A stretch of 64,000 nucleotides of DNA, from assembly GCA_946408385.1 (NCBI GenBank), contig CAMJSB010000001.1, forward strand, positions 136,606-200,605, written 5' to 3'. Numbering within the stretch: position 1 is the stretch's first letter; every line of letters begins with the position of its first letter. The DNA is from an uncultured bacterium. Its GTDB lineage: Bacteria > Patescibacteriota > Gracilibacteria > Absconditabacterales > Absconditicoccaceae. This document shows positions 20,533 to 35,717 of the stretch, one piece after another. Both the position numbers and the translations under genes were made by a program. The notes beneath the pieces are model-generated. The model was given only the letters and a program-made list of their open reading frames with translations. It was not told the origin of the DNA and searched no databases.

Positions 20533-21642
20533 ATGTGAAAGAATAAAAATTTAGTATATCCAAATTATAATGACTGTATTGTTAATCTAGCGTGCAGTAT
20601 AAGAAAATATTTTTGACTAAGTTATACTAATAATACACTAAATGATATAGATGTTTTATTAGAAAGTAAGCAACCCAAAAATGTTGTTGTGATATTATAT
20701 GATGGAATGTGAGCAAATCTAATTAAAAGAATCATTCCTGGTAGTTTCTTATCTAAAAATATGATTAGAAGTTTTAGCAGTGTTGCTCCTGCTACCACAA
20801 CGGCATCTACAATTTCAATGTTGACTTGATTATATCCTAAAGAACATGGTTGGCTATGATGGGATTTATACATAGAACCTGAAAATAAAATAGTTAGTCT
20901 TTTTACTAATGAATTAAAAGACACAAATATACAAGCTCAAGATTATTATGTCGCTATGAAATATTATCCATATCAAACCATTACAGATGAATTAAATCAA
21001 AATGGAGAATATAGTGGTATGTATATTTCACCATTCGGTGATATTAAGTATGAAAATTTGCAAGACATGACAGATAAAATATATAATTGCTGCGAAGAAA
21101 AAGGTAAAAAATATATTTATGCATATTATTCAGAACCAGATTCAACAATGCATGAATTATGAACAGATAGCGAAGAAGCAAAAAAATTATTTGAAAATAT
21201 AAATAGCAAAACAGAAGAATTATGTAAGAAACTAAATGATGATAGCATAGTAATAGTTATTGCAGATCATGGACATTTAAATTGTGAATGAATTCTATTA
21301 GATAATTATCCTGACTTCAAAAATACTTTAGATGGAGATATCCGGATTGAAGGTAAACTTTGCACTTTCAAAGTAAAAGATGAAACAACATTTAAAGACT
21401 TATTTCAAAAATACTTTAGCAAAGATTTTTTATTATACACAAAAGATGAAGTAATAAACATGAATTTGTTTGGTCTTGGTAATGAACATGAATTGTTTAG
21501 AAAATCATTAGGTGATTATTTTGCACTTTGATATACAGACAAATATTTTAGATATTCTGAAGCTTCTCCAGACTTAAAATCTATACATTCATGATTCACT
21601 GAAGATGAAATGTTAATACCACTAATCATTTATCATAAATAG
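20533..21642 (+). CDS. Type I phosphodiesterase / nucleotide pyrophosphatase-like (alkaline phosphatase fold)
   Basis: 369 aa starting ATG-TGA (Met-Gly). Metal-site motifs of the superfamily: VVVILYDGMGANL near residue 61, the nucleophile region APATTTASTISMLTGLYPKEHGWLGW near 95, SEPDSTMHELG, and IADHGHLNC near 245, with a late HSGF. The enzyme likely hydrolyses phosphodiesters or phosphonates; the substrate cannot be read from the sequence. No signal peptide is visible. Terminator downstream. Confidence 0.85.
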
Positions 21643-21726
21643 GGAAGTAAATTTATTCTTGCTCTTTTACTTTTTTCTCTATACGTTAAATAAATAAAGC
21701 TTATGCTGGATAAGTAACTTCGTATA

Positions 21727-21760
21727 CAAAAAAGAGACGGCATTTGTCGTTTCTTTTTTT
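21727..21760 (+). terminator. Intrinsic terminator
   Basis: AAAGAGACG / CGTTTCTTT stem with a seven-base loop and a T run, 85 bases after the phosphodiesterase stop. The adjoining stretch 21643-21726 holds nothing else I can identify. Confidence 0.72.
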
Positions 21761-21883
21761 AGTTTATTAAGATTTAAAAAGAATTTAATTAAAAACTCAA
21801 AAATCTTTTTTAAGAATAAATTGAAAAGTAATGAATTTTTTCTATATTATTTAACTGTTTTATATTTAAATTCATATATAATT

Positions 21884-22813
21884 ATGATTTCAGATTATTC
21901 AGAATATCCAAAATTCTATCAATATTTCATGCCAGTTCTTGAAACTTATTATGGTTGAAGGAAAATAACAGAACACGATGCAAAAAAAGAAATACAAGAA
22001 AAGTATTTCCCTAATTATTCAATTGATGTTTTAGCATGAAAATCTAATGAACCTCTCATATATTGACGTGCACACCGAGCTATTTATTATCTATTTGTTT
22101 GAAACTATCTTTCTAGGGTTGAAAAATGAACTTATAAAATAACTGAAAAATGAACAAACTTTCTTAAAGAATGAAAAACAATGACCTTAGAATACCTAAA
22201 AAAAGATAGTGATTTTATTAATTCATCATTTCACAAATGAAGAGATAAATGAGATAAACAAATTCATAATAATACCTCATTAAACGATGAAAGAACTCCT
22301 GAAGAAATTTTTCAAGATTCTTTCAAATTAATAGAGGCACCAAAAAAAGATGAATTACTTGAAAGGTGTAGAGAAGTTGATCCTTATGCTTTTGAAATAA
22401 TAGTTGGAATACTTTGTGAAGCTATGTGATATTGAACTTTTATCGAAACAAAGAAATCTCATGATGGATGAGTTGATGGAATTATAAAATGAGATTCATT
22501 ATGATTTGATAAGATTTTCATTCAGGCAAAAAAATATTGAGAGAATTCAATTGTTCATTGAAAAGAAATGCAAGATTTTATATGAGCTCTTGTATCAAAT
22601 TGAGTGAAAAGAGGTATATTCTTTACTACATCTTCTTTTGATAAATCAGCAATTAAAAAAGCAGAAGACTCAACAAAAACATGACATAATATAATATTGA
22701 TAGATTGAAAACATCTAATCGATCTTATGTTTAAGTACAATGTATGAGTACAACAAAAAGAAACATATGTCATAAAAGATATAGATGAAGATTTCTTTGA
22801 TAGTTTTGTCTAA
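21884..22813 (+). CDS. mrr: Mrr-type restriction endonuclease
   Basis: 309 aa, close to E. coli Mrr (304). N-terminal winged-helix Mrr_N domain (~1-95: YQYFMPVLETYYGGRKIT..., RVEKGTYKITEKG), linker, then the Mrr catalytic domain (~180-290): FEIIVGILCEAMGYG, SHDGGVDGII, and FIQAKKYGE giving the D...QxK active site, then IGALVSNGVKRGIFFTTSSFDKSA. Type IV-like enzyme that cuts modified DNA. A very large share of its glycines is TGA, so it is well adapted to this genome rather than freshly acquired. No methyltransferase is adjacent. Confidence 0.93.
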
Positions 22814-22882
22814 CATATAAAAAAATTATATCTATGAAAATGGTATATTGATTTAAATCAAATTTACATAACAACATATTAA

Positions 22883-25170
<2,288 letters not shown>

Positions 25171-25174
<4 letters not shown>

Positions 25175-25791
25175 TTATGTTTTTCTTTAGTAAAATCTAA
25201 ATCAAAATAGTATAGATTAGGATTCTCAGGATCCACAAATACATCAACTGTGTCTCAAACTGAAATTTTATGACCATTGCAAACTAAATATGGATTTATT
25301 GGTCATTCTTTTGCTATTTCTATATATTTCTTCATAGCATTAATATCTTGTTTCAATCATATCTTTTTAAATAATCATGGATCGTTTGAAAGTTCCATTT
25401 CTAAACGATTAAGATTATCGTTAAGCTGTTTTATTGCATTATCTTTATCTGACAAATCATAAGTTACTCCATCATATTTTACTTTCATTTCTTCTACTGT
25501 ACGTCATCCATGCTCAGCATCCTTAAAATATTCACTTTTATAAACATTTCATGTTTCATCTTTTACTTCTAATCGATATAAGTAATATCATGAAGAATCT
25601 TCATCTCAGCTAACATAAGATTCTTTAACTGATGAAACTTTTAATCTTTTTAGGACTCAATTTCATTCATATTTAAGTTTTTTAGCCTTACGTTTACGTA
25701 AATAGTCTCATACAAAAATGTATATAAAAATTAATAAAATTCACCCAACAACTACATATCATATTATGTCTGTAAAAGAAAAATCTTCCAT
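25171..25791 (-). CDS. Unknown membrane-anchored protein
   Basis: 206 aa with TGA as Gly. One N-terminal membrane helix (~8-30, IIGYVVVGGILLIFIYIFV) followed by a basic patch RKRKAKKLK and a ~170-residue soluble domain mixing beta-rich (YYLYRLEVKDETGNVYKSEYF) and helical stretches (DKDNAIKQLNDNLNRLEMELS). The end YLVCNGHKISVGDTVDVFVDPENPNLYYFDLDF looks like a small beta domain. No family recognised. Its stop overlaps the ligA stop by four bases in convergent orientation. Confidence 0.6.
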
Positions 25792-25914
25792 CCTTTTTTA
25801 TAAAAACTAAAGTACATCATTTTATACCAAATATTACAATAATTTCAAATTGATAATCAATCAAATATAAATACATTCAAAAAAGAAAAAGCTGACTTTA
25901 ATTTTTTATAATCA

Positions 25915-27045
25915 ATGTCTGAAATATTATTTTTACTTGATTACTACTCCCCTCATAAATGATGAATTGAGAATGTTTTTGAACATTTGATAAATTGATT
26001 ACTAGAGAAATGATACAAAATCACATTGATAACTTCTCGCTTCCAAGAGAATTTGAAAGAATATGAAAAAGTCTGAAATCTAAAAATTTATAGAGTTTGA
26101 AAATGAAGAAAATGATTCTTTTTCAAGTGATTTGTGAAAGCTTGTGAAGTTTTGAGGAAGAATAAGAATATCAAAATAATTCATAGTTCAAGTTACACTT
26201 CCGCTATTCCAGCCAGTATTTTAGCTAAACTTTTTCACAAAAAATCCGTAGTTACCATTCATGAAATTTTTGGTAAATTACGAAAGGAATTGAAACCACG
26301 ATATTCTCGCCGAATTTTTGAATTATTTGAACGATTGATGATTAAATTTCCACATGATATTTATCACTGCGTATCGCTCTACACTTTGAATTCCTTACGT
26401 GTAAAATGATGAATTAGTGATAAGAAATTACATCTTATTTATAACGGTGTAGACAATGATTTCTGGGATATAAAAAAAGTAAAAAAATCTGAAATAGACC
26501 AGCGGAAAAATAAATATTGATGGAATGATTCATATCTTATTTCATACTACGGTCACGCCGGAAAAACTAAATGAATTGATTTGCTAGTGGAAGCTATCCC
26601 TCAGATTTTGAAAGAGAATCATGACTGAAAGTTACTCTTTAATATCATTCCATCCAAAAGGAGTGAATCCATTGTTGAAAGAATCAATTCCATATCAAAG
26701 CAATTAAAAGCTGAGAATAGAATTCAGATTTTTAGATGATTTTCCAAGGAAGATTTGAGAATTTTTGTGGCATGTGCAGACGTAATTATCGCTCCATCTT
26801 TGGCTGAATGATTTGGATCTGTACATTCAGAAGCTTGTGCTATGTGAAAAAATCTGATTACTTCAAATCTTGCTGCAATCCCTGAAGTTGTGAGTGGAAA
26901 TGTAATTTTGATGTCACCGCCAAGTGAAAAATGAATCTGTGAATCAATTCAGAAAATTAGAAATTGAAATTTCGATAGAATCCCAGAGAGGAAGTTCAGT
27001 TGGAATGATATGATCGATAAAATTATAAATTTATATAAATTTTAA
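25915..27045 (+). CDS. GT4-family glycosyltransferase
   Basis: 376 aa, GT-B fold length. N-terminal acceptor domain opens LLDYYSPHKGGIENVFEHL, the usual GGIE...V start of family 4 transferases. C-terminal donor domain has YNGVDNDFW, YYGHAGKTKGIDLL and the EX7E element PSLAEGFGSVHSEACAMGKNLI. Uses a nucleotide-sugar donor for envelope polysaccharide or glycoprotein synthesis; specificity cannot be told. Single gene followed by a strong promoter for the next unit. Confidence 0.9.
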
Positions 27046-27046
27046 C

Positions 27047-27074
27047 TTGACATTATACAATAAATTGTTATATT
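27047..27074 (+). promoter_or_regulatory. Strong sigma70-type promoter of a short transcription unit
   Basis: TTGACA (27047-27052), 16-base spacer, TATATT (27069-27074), starting two bases after the glycosyltransferase stop. Confidence 0.65.
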
Positions 27075-27081
27075 AATTTTG

Positions 27082-27260
27082 CCATTAAGAGTTGAGTGGC
27101 TAAAATAAAAAAATGTTGAACTTTTAAATTTTCGATTATGGATAGACAATCTGATGATCATAGAGTCCGTCCTCGCTGTCGAGACAGACCTATTTAAAGA
27201 CATCATTAATTTTACTAAGTTCTGCATGCACCCCACTGCTTTCAGGGGGTGCTTTTTATT
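27082..27260 (+). ncRNA. Candidate small RNA (about 175 nt), or short-peptide transcript
   Basis: Bounded by the promoter at 27047 and the terminator at 27228-27260. Internal stems include GCCA/TGGC near 27081-27100 and CTCG-ctgt-CGAG near 27173-27184 within a GC-richer patch. It also holds a 19-codon ORF, 27138-27197 (MDRQSDDHRVRPRCRDRPI), unusually Arg-rich; no Shine-Dalgarno is clear. I do not recognise 6S, SRP or tmRNA signatures. Could be a regulatory RNA, a leader RNA for the malic enzyme gene, or a micropeptide mRNA. Confidence 0.45.
27228..27260 (+). terminator. Intrinsic terminator of the short transcript
   Basis: GCACCCC / GGGGTGC stem with a 10-base or so loop, then a T run; the most GC-rich stem of its kind in the window. 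Confidence 0.85.
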
Positions 27261-27328
27261 TTAATCCTATTGAAAAATAATAGTATAAATTTATTCTAAG
27301 TCCAGGTTTTAATTATTCTTTGAATATA

Positions 27329-28471
27329 ATGGATTACTCACAAGAAGCATTAAATCAGCACAAAAAATATCGCTGAAAACTGACTACCCTACCAAAAGTA
27401 CCTTTGGAAACAAAAGATGACCTAGCTACATACTATACTCCATGAGTAGCGGCTCCATGCTTAGAAATTGCTCAGAATAAGGATTTAGCCTATGACTACA
27501 CTTGGAAAAACAATTCAGTTGCGATTGTTTCAGATGGTTCTGCTGTTTTGTGATTAGGAAATATCGGGCCAGAAGCATGACTACCTGTAATGGAATGAAA
27601 AGCCATTCTTTTCAAAAAATATGGAAATATCGATGCAATTCCTATCGTACTAAATACTCAAGATCCAGACGAAATTATCAAAGTAGTAGAAGCTATTGCT
27701 CCGACTTTTGGATGAATAAACCTGGAAGATATCGCTGCTCCTAATTGTTTTTATATTGAAGAAGAATTGAAAAAGAGATTGAATATTCCTGTATTTCACG
27801 ATGACCAACATGGAACTGCTATTGTAGTTTTGGCATGATTAATCAATGCTTTAAAATTAAAAAATGCTGATTTTTCATCTCAGAAAATCGTAATTTCTGG
27901 AGCTTGAGCTGCTGCGATTGCTATTTGAAAATTATTAAAAAAAGCCTGAGCTGAAAATATAATTTTCCTCGATAGTAAATGAGTGATTCACGGATGAAGA
28001 ACAGATTTAAATAAATATAAACAAGAAATCTCCCCTTGGAATATCGAACAGATTTCATGAACTTTGGATGATGCAATCAAATGAGCTGATATTTTCATTT
28101 GAGTGAGTAAACCTGGATTATTACACAAAGAACATATCCAATCCATGAATCCAAATCCAATCATTTTCGCACTAGCAAATCCTACTCCTGAAATTATGCC
28201 AGATGAAGCAAGAGAAGCTGGAGCTTTTATCGTAGCTACATGAAGAAGCGATTTTCCAAATCAAGTAAACAACGTTTTAGCTTTCCCTGGTATTTTCCGT
28301 GGAGCTTTGGATGCAAGAATTCCTCAAATTAGTGATGAACATAAAATAGCTGCTGCTAAAGCTTTAGCAAATTTTGTAAAAAATCCAGACCGCGAGCATA
28401 TTATTCCTTCTGCTTTCGACCAGTGAATAGCTAATACAGTTGCAGAGGCTGTTAAAAATATAAAAGAATAA
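27329..28471 (+). CDS. Malic enzyme (NAD(P)-dependent malate dehydrogenase, decarboxylating)
   Basis: 380 aa, the short bacterial form without the phosphotransacetylase tail. Catalytic Tyr in [17 protein letters not shown], Lys in [16 protein letters not shown], metal-binding EE-D region ([28 protein letters not shown]), and a Rossmann nucleotide site KIVISGAGAAAIAIGKLLKKAG whose glycines are partly TGA. Converts malate to pyruvate and CO2 with NAD(P)H. In a reduced genome it may be a main source of pyruvate or reductant; that is inference. Confidence 0.95.
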
Positions 28472-28500
28472 AAGAAGTTTTCATAATTATCACAAACCAA

Positions 28501-28530
28501 AAAATCCTGTGCCACTCAACACAGGATTTT
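28501..28530. terminator. Bidirectional intrinsic terminator
   Basis: AAAATCCTGTG / CACAGGATTTT perfect 11-bp stem, eight-base loop, between the convergent malic enzyme and RRM genes; A and T runs serve both directions. Confidence 0.85.
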
Positions 28531-28558
28531 CAAAGATTATTCTTAGTAGCTTAATACA

Positions 28559-28918
28559 TTAGAAAGCATTTTCATCTACTACAGTTTCATCTTCTTCAGC
28601 CTTAGCTTCAGTTGCTTCTGCTCTTTCAGCTTTATTGTACATTTTTGTTGGATCCTCCTTTGCAAAATCAACTTTAATAGCTCTTCCTCGAACTTCTTTT
28701 CAATCCATTTCAGCTTTAGCTTTAGCTGCATCATCTGCATTAGCAAATTCTACGAATCCAAATCCCTTACTTCTTTTTGTCTCTCTATCTAGATTTACTC
28801 TAGCGAATACAATTTCTCCATAAGGTGAGAATTCTTCTCTGAGGTCATTTCCTCTCATTTGCCAGTTTAGCCCTCCAACAAAAAGTTTAGTTTGGCTAAT
28901 AATCATTTCTTCACTCAT
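28559..28918 (-). CDS. RRM-type RNA-binding protein
   Basis: 119 aa. One RNA recognition motif at residues ~10-88: RNP2 KLFVGGLNW and RNP1 RSKGFGFVEF with the aromatic RNA-stacking positions, then KVDFAKED. A short Ala/Glu-rich acidic tail follows. Resembles the small glycine-poor bacterial and cyanobacterial Rbp proteins; probably binds single-stranded RNA in the cytoplasm, perhaps as a chaperone. Confidence 0.93.
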
Positions 28919-29031
28919 TTAACCTAACAATATAACAGATAAAATACGTCGTTTCAAAATACGACAATCTTTGTATATTGTTTCCATACACAAATACAAA
29001 TCTTTTTTAAAAAATTTTTCAACCAGAATTT

Positions 29032-29604
29032 TTATGCTCTCAAAATTTTCATTCATAACTCTTGCTCCCTAACAGAGAATCATACACAATTATGTTTAGA
29101 TAATTTTTTACCATCTACAGTATATTTATCTCATTTACGACTCAATCATGACGCTCCAAGAGTTATTATTTTATTATCTTTTGTTTTTCATATAACAATT
29201 TCTACATGACCTATTTCCCTTTTTACATCTGGATCATAATGCCATGGTCGCATCAACAAATCTCAAGGTTGCATTCTAGACATTTTTACTTCATTTCCAT
29301 TATACTTAGAATCCAGTGACCAAGTATTTTCTCTCTGCCAATCTTGCATTCACAGACAATATGCCACAAAATGAGAACAATCTATTCATGTTTTCCCATT
29401 TTCTCAAAGAAGTCATCATAACTTATATTCAGTTCAAATCAAGCCAACTCATTTATCAAATATTTTTGAAACTTCTTCTAATCTTTCACGAGAAACTTGA
29501 TTTTTCCAAGTCTTAATAGCATGATTTATAACAGTACTATCATCTAAACCACTTGAATCAACTTTTAACATTTGAAAAAACGAAGAATTACTTTCTTTTA
29601 TCAT
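29032..29604 (-). CDS. NlpC/P60-family cysteine peptidase-like protein
   Basis: 190 aa. Catalytic Cys in GKTGIDCSHFVAYCL (Gly by TGA) near residue 85 and His in REIGHVEIVIG near 140, with MQPGDLLMRPWHYDPD between, the usual Cys-GD-His spacing. No signal peptide. Distinct from the paralogue at 19550-20314, with which it shares only the domain. Probably a peptidoglycan-peptide hydrolase or amidase; localisation unclear. Confidence 0.84.
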
Positions 29605-29719
29605 AATGTTATACTATTAGATATTTAAAACAACCTCTAAATAAAAAATAATATTTACACACTAATAATATACTAAAACATCTTCTATTATCAATCAATC
29701 TAAAAAAGTCTTCAAAAAT

Positions 29720-29748
29720 TTGACATTTTTCAAAAAAATATATATAAT
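29720..29748 (+). promoter_or_regulatory. Consensus sigma70-type promoter of the acidic-protein operon
   Basis: TTGACA, 17-base spacer, TATAAT: perfect consensus, 32 bases before the ATG at 29781. The rest of the 29605-29780 gap is AT-rich and featureless. Confidence 0.75.
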
Positions 29749-29780
29749 ATTAGTGTAATTTTATTTCTCATGATTTATAA

Positions 29781-31742
29781 ATGCCAGATAACAAGAACCA
29801 ATGAGTAGAGAAAAAGAACATTCCTGAATCACATAAAAAACGTTCATTTTTTTGATGATCTCTTGATGCTAATTCAAAAGATTTTCTAGATTTTCGTTAT
29901 AACACACAAGAAGAAATCGATAAATTAAATGGGAAAATGACTACTACATGAGATTTAGATGAAATCATGACGAAAGAAAAAGATAAAAATATGGATGATG
30001 AATCAAAATACGCAGAAAATAATATAAATCCTAATGAAGAAAATTGATACACCAATAATGAAACACTAAATGAAGAAAATAATGGACCTATCGAATGAGA
30101 AATAGTAGATGATCCAGATAAAAATGATGAAAATATTCAGGAATCAGAAGATGAACAAACAATAGACAGCAATAAAATCGAAAATATAAACAAAGAACAA
30201 AACAATAAAAACGATCAATCAGAAACTGAAAATACATTTGACAGTGAATCAAGAGATAATGAAAACTATAACGAAAAAACTGAAAAAAAAGATGACTGAA
30301 ATTCTACAAATTTTTTTGATCCTTTTGAGATAAATATAGATGAAGATGAAAATAAAAATAACAAAGAGATTGTCAAAGAAGAAAAAGATGATAGTGAAAT
30401 CTTTGATCCTTTTAAACTAGATGAAGAAAACAATAAAAAAAATAATGAAGAATCTGAGGACAAAGATAAAAAGGAAAATTTAACTGAAGAAAATATAGAA
30501 AATAATAAGAAAACCGATTTAGGAACAGAGATGAATAACGAAGATGAAAAAATACACGATGATAATGAAAATACTGAAATTAGCGAGAATGAGATTTATG
30601 ATAAAATAGAAGAAAATAATAATGAAGATAAAGAGGAAGATAATAAAAATTTTGAATGAATTTATGATCCATTTGAATCAGACAATAGTGAAGAAATCGA
30701 AGAAGCAAAAGAAGAAATAAACGAAGAGAATGTTGATAGCGAAGAAATTGATGATGAAGAGAATGTTGATAGCGAAGAAATTGATGATGAAGAGAATGTT
30801 GATGACGAAGAGAATGCTGATGACGAAGAGAATGCTGATGATGAAGAGAATGCTGATTATGAAGAGAATGCTGATGACGAAGAGAATGTTGATGACGAAG
30901 AGAATGTTGATGACGAAGAGAATGCTGATGACGAAGAGAATGCTGATGATGAAGAGAATGCTGATTATGAAGAGAATGCTGATGACGAAGAGAATGTTGA
31001 TGACGAAGAGAATGTTGATGACGAAGAGAATGTTGATAACGAAGATATAGTTATCACTCCGCCCATTCCAGCAAATCCAAATCAAAAAAACAAAAAAGAA
31101 GAAATACAAGAAACCAAAAAAATAAAAAAGAATTCAGCAACATGAGAAACGATTACCGAAGAAGAAATAAAATTAGAACAATGACAAGACATGTCAGATA
31201 CAGAAGATGACGAAGAATATCAACCAACCGAGGAAGAAATATTTGAACAAGAACCAGAATTTTTTGCTGATGATGAACTTAGTCAAGAATTTATGCGCTT
31301 AGTACAAAATGTTCGTGGAACATTTAAGCTTGAACACAAAGACTGAGAACAGAACCCTTATTTCAAAATCATATGATGAAAAACTGATAATTCTATTCTC
31401 GAATACTTATTTTACTTAATCGAGGAAGAAAACGAACCTATAGATTTGTATATCAAAAAAGTAGAGACTGACCAAGAAACTTGAGAAGAAAATGAACATT
31501 TAGTTCAATTCTCATATAACGAAGATAAAGAATTAAACATATTCGTAGATGAAGTAATATTATATGAAAAAATCAATAAATCTAATTCAGATAATATAGA
31601 GTATAATGATACGAAAGCGATACTTGAGAAATTCACGTTCTTAACTGAAAATCATTACGATAAATTAAAGTCTGAAATAGATAAACAGCGTGAAGAAAGA
31701 AAAAAGAAAAGACAGCTACAACAAATTTTTAAAGGGTTTTAG
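29781..31742 (+). CDS. Very acidic low-complexity repeat protein
   Basis: 653 aa with TGA as Gly. Residues ~20-410 are disordered-looking, dominated by Glu, Asp and Asn. Three spaced copies of an (F/Y)DPF motif lie near residues 175, 212 and 296. Residues ~315-420 are the hexapeptide tandem array EENxDD. The C-terminal ~150 residues are ordinary globular sequence (ELSQEFMRLVQNVRGTFKLEHKDG..., LEYLFYLIEEENEPIDLYI) ending in a basic helix REERKKKRQLQQIFKG. No signal peptide or membrane helix. Possibly a scaffold or a Ca-binding/charge-buffering protein; function unknown. First gene of a probable two-gene operon. Confidence 0.72.
30723..31040 (+). repeat. In-frame 18-bp minisatellite
   Basis: Two diverged 33-bp units (EENVDSEEIDD) are followed by about fourteen 18-bp units of type GAAGAGAATGYTGATGAC, encoding EEN(V/A)D(D/Y). 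A higher-order period of about five or six units is visible: the ADD-ADD-ADY-ADD-VDD block occurs twice. Copy number is likely variable. Confidence 0.95.
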
Positions 31743-31781
31743 TCCAAAACATATAACTTTTAATTATTAATTATTAAAACC

Positions 31782-33044
31782 ATGACTGATTTAGAACAGA
31801 ATGCCAACCCAACTCTAGACAATGCTGAAAATATAAATTCAGATGTTGTCCAAACTAATGAATCGAATATCAACTCATGAGAAATTAGCGAACCAGAACA
31901 AGCAAATCCTAATTTCCTTGAAAACACTTCGAATGATGTTGTAGATAACAATCTAAACGCAAGTGGAGAAATTGGAAGCTCATCAGAAGTTTTGTTAAAC
32001 AATACACCTGAAGAGAATCAATTATCTGAAAATTTAAATTCTGCTCCCGTATCTGAAGTTTCAAACGATGAAGTGATTTTATGAAAATTTGACAATGCCA
32101 TGATCAATAACAACGAAGAAAAAAATGAGCCTCAACAAATTGACAATTCTTTACTAGAACATTCTATGACTTTAGACAATTCTACAACAGAAGAAACAAA
32201 TGTAGAAGAAGAACAAAAAGCTAAATTAGCTCAAAAAGAAAAGCTTCTACAATTGATAAAAGTTCATGAATCCAAAGCCCAAAAAAATTGATTTACAAAA
32301 TGAATTTTATCAGGAATTGTACTAACAATTTGAATTGTTGCTTTATCATGTATCTTCGCAAAAGATCAGATTGTGAATTTACTCGGTAATAACGAAAATC
32401 CATCACTTACAGCAAGTGTCGTTGACTTAACAGCGAACAATAATGAAGAAATTGCTAATAAAGAAAATGTAATAGAAGATGAAAATCTTGAAAATATTGA
32501 AGATATTAACTCTGAAGAGGACTTAAATGAAGTTTCTGATGAAGAAAATTCTGAAGAAAACTACCGAGATTTTGGTGATTATGAAAATGAAGAATCATTA
32601 AATGAAGATGTAGATAATACTGAATCTGACGAAATTATGAATGAAAATTCTGAATATGTTGAAGAAACATTGCCTGAAAATAATGAAGAAATTGCTGATG
32701 AAGAAAATGTAGTAGAAGATGAAAATCTTGAAAATGTTATTTCCGAAGAGGAATACGAAAATCTTGATAACGAAGAAGTTGCCAATGAAGAAAGCGTAAG
32801 TGAAGAAATGACGGAAGATAACAATTGATACAACATTACTTATGTAGATTCTGAAGAAGCCGCTAACTGGGTACTTCCATCTCACTGTTCTGATTTAACA
32901 TGTTATGGAGAAAATAAAGAATTTACCCCATGTTCATCATTCAAAAAAATTGATAATCTTGATGAAAATGCACATCGTATTGGAAATAATTGAGTATGTA
33001 GATATAAAGATGCTTCAGAATTAGTTTATGTCGAACTCAAATAA
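31782..33044 (+). CDS. Single-TM protein with a long acidic external or internal arm
   Basis: 420 aa. Residues ~1-165 are Asn/Glu-rich and disordered; a single membrane helix at ~172-195 (GILSGIVLTIGIVALSCIFA); residues ~205-345 are another acidic repeat-like stretch (NNEEIADEENVVEDENLEN appearing twice); the C-terminal ~70 residues hold four or five Cys (SHCSDLTCYG, TPCSSF, GVCRY) and may be a disulfide-bonded domain outside the cell. Starts 39 bases after the preceding acidic gene and ends before a strong terminator. Function unknown. Confidence 0.7.
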
Positions 33045-33062
33045 TTAAATTTTCAAGAATAT

Positions 33063-33090
33063 AAAAAGTCTCCATATTGGAGACTTTTTT
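33063..33090 (+). terminator. Intrinsic terminator of the acidic-protein operon
   Basis: AAAGTCTCC, short loop, GGAGACTTT, T run; 18 bases after the stop and also at the end of the convergent leuS. Confidence 0.87.
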
Positions 33091-33103
33091 CTTATTTAAT
33101 GAA

Positions 33104-35638
<2,535 letters not shown>

Positions 35639-35717
35639 CAGATTTTTATAAAAAATTTAAAAACTTTCTTTGAGAATAGATTTTCAAAATATAATTGCAA
35701 GAAAAAAGAAAATTTTA

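Noticed and set aside
30723..31040. Regular short repeats resembling a CRISPR array
   Set aside because: Units are contiguous 18-mers without unique spacers and stay in frame with the surrounding gene.
30678..31109. Long antisense ORF of repeated FVINIL-type hydrophobic units opposite the acidic gene
   Set aside because: It is the mirror of the GAAGAGAATG minisatellite on the coding strand; no start signal or independent composition supports it.
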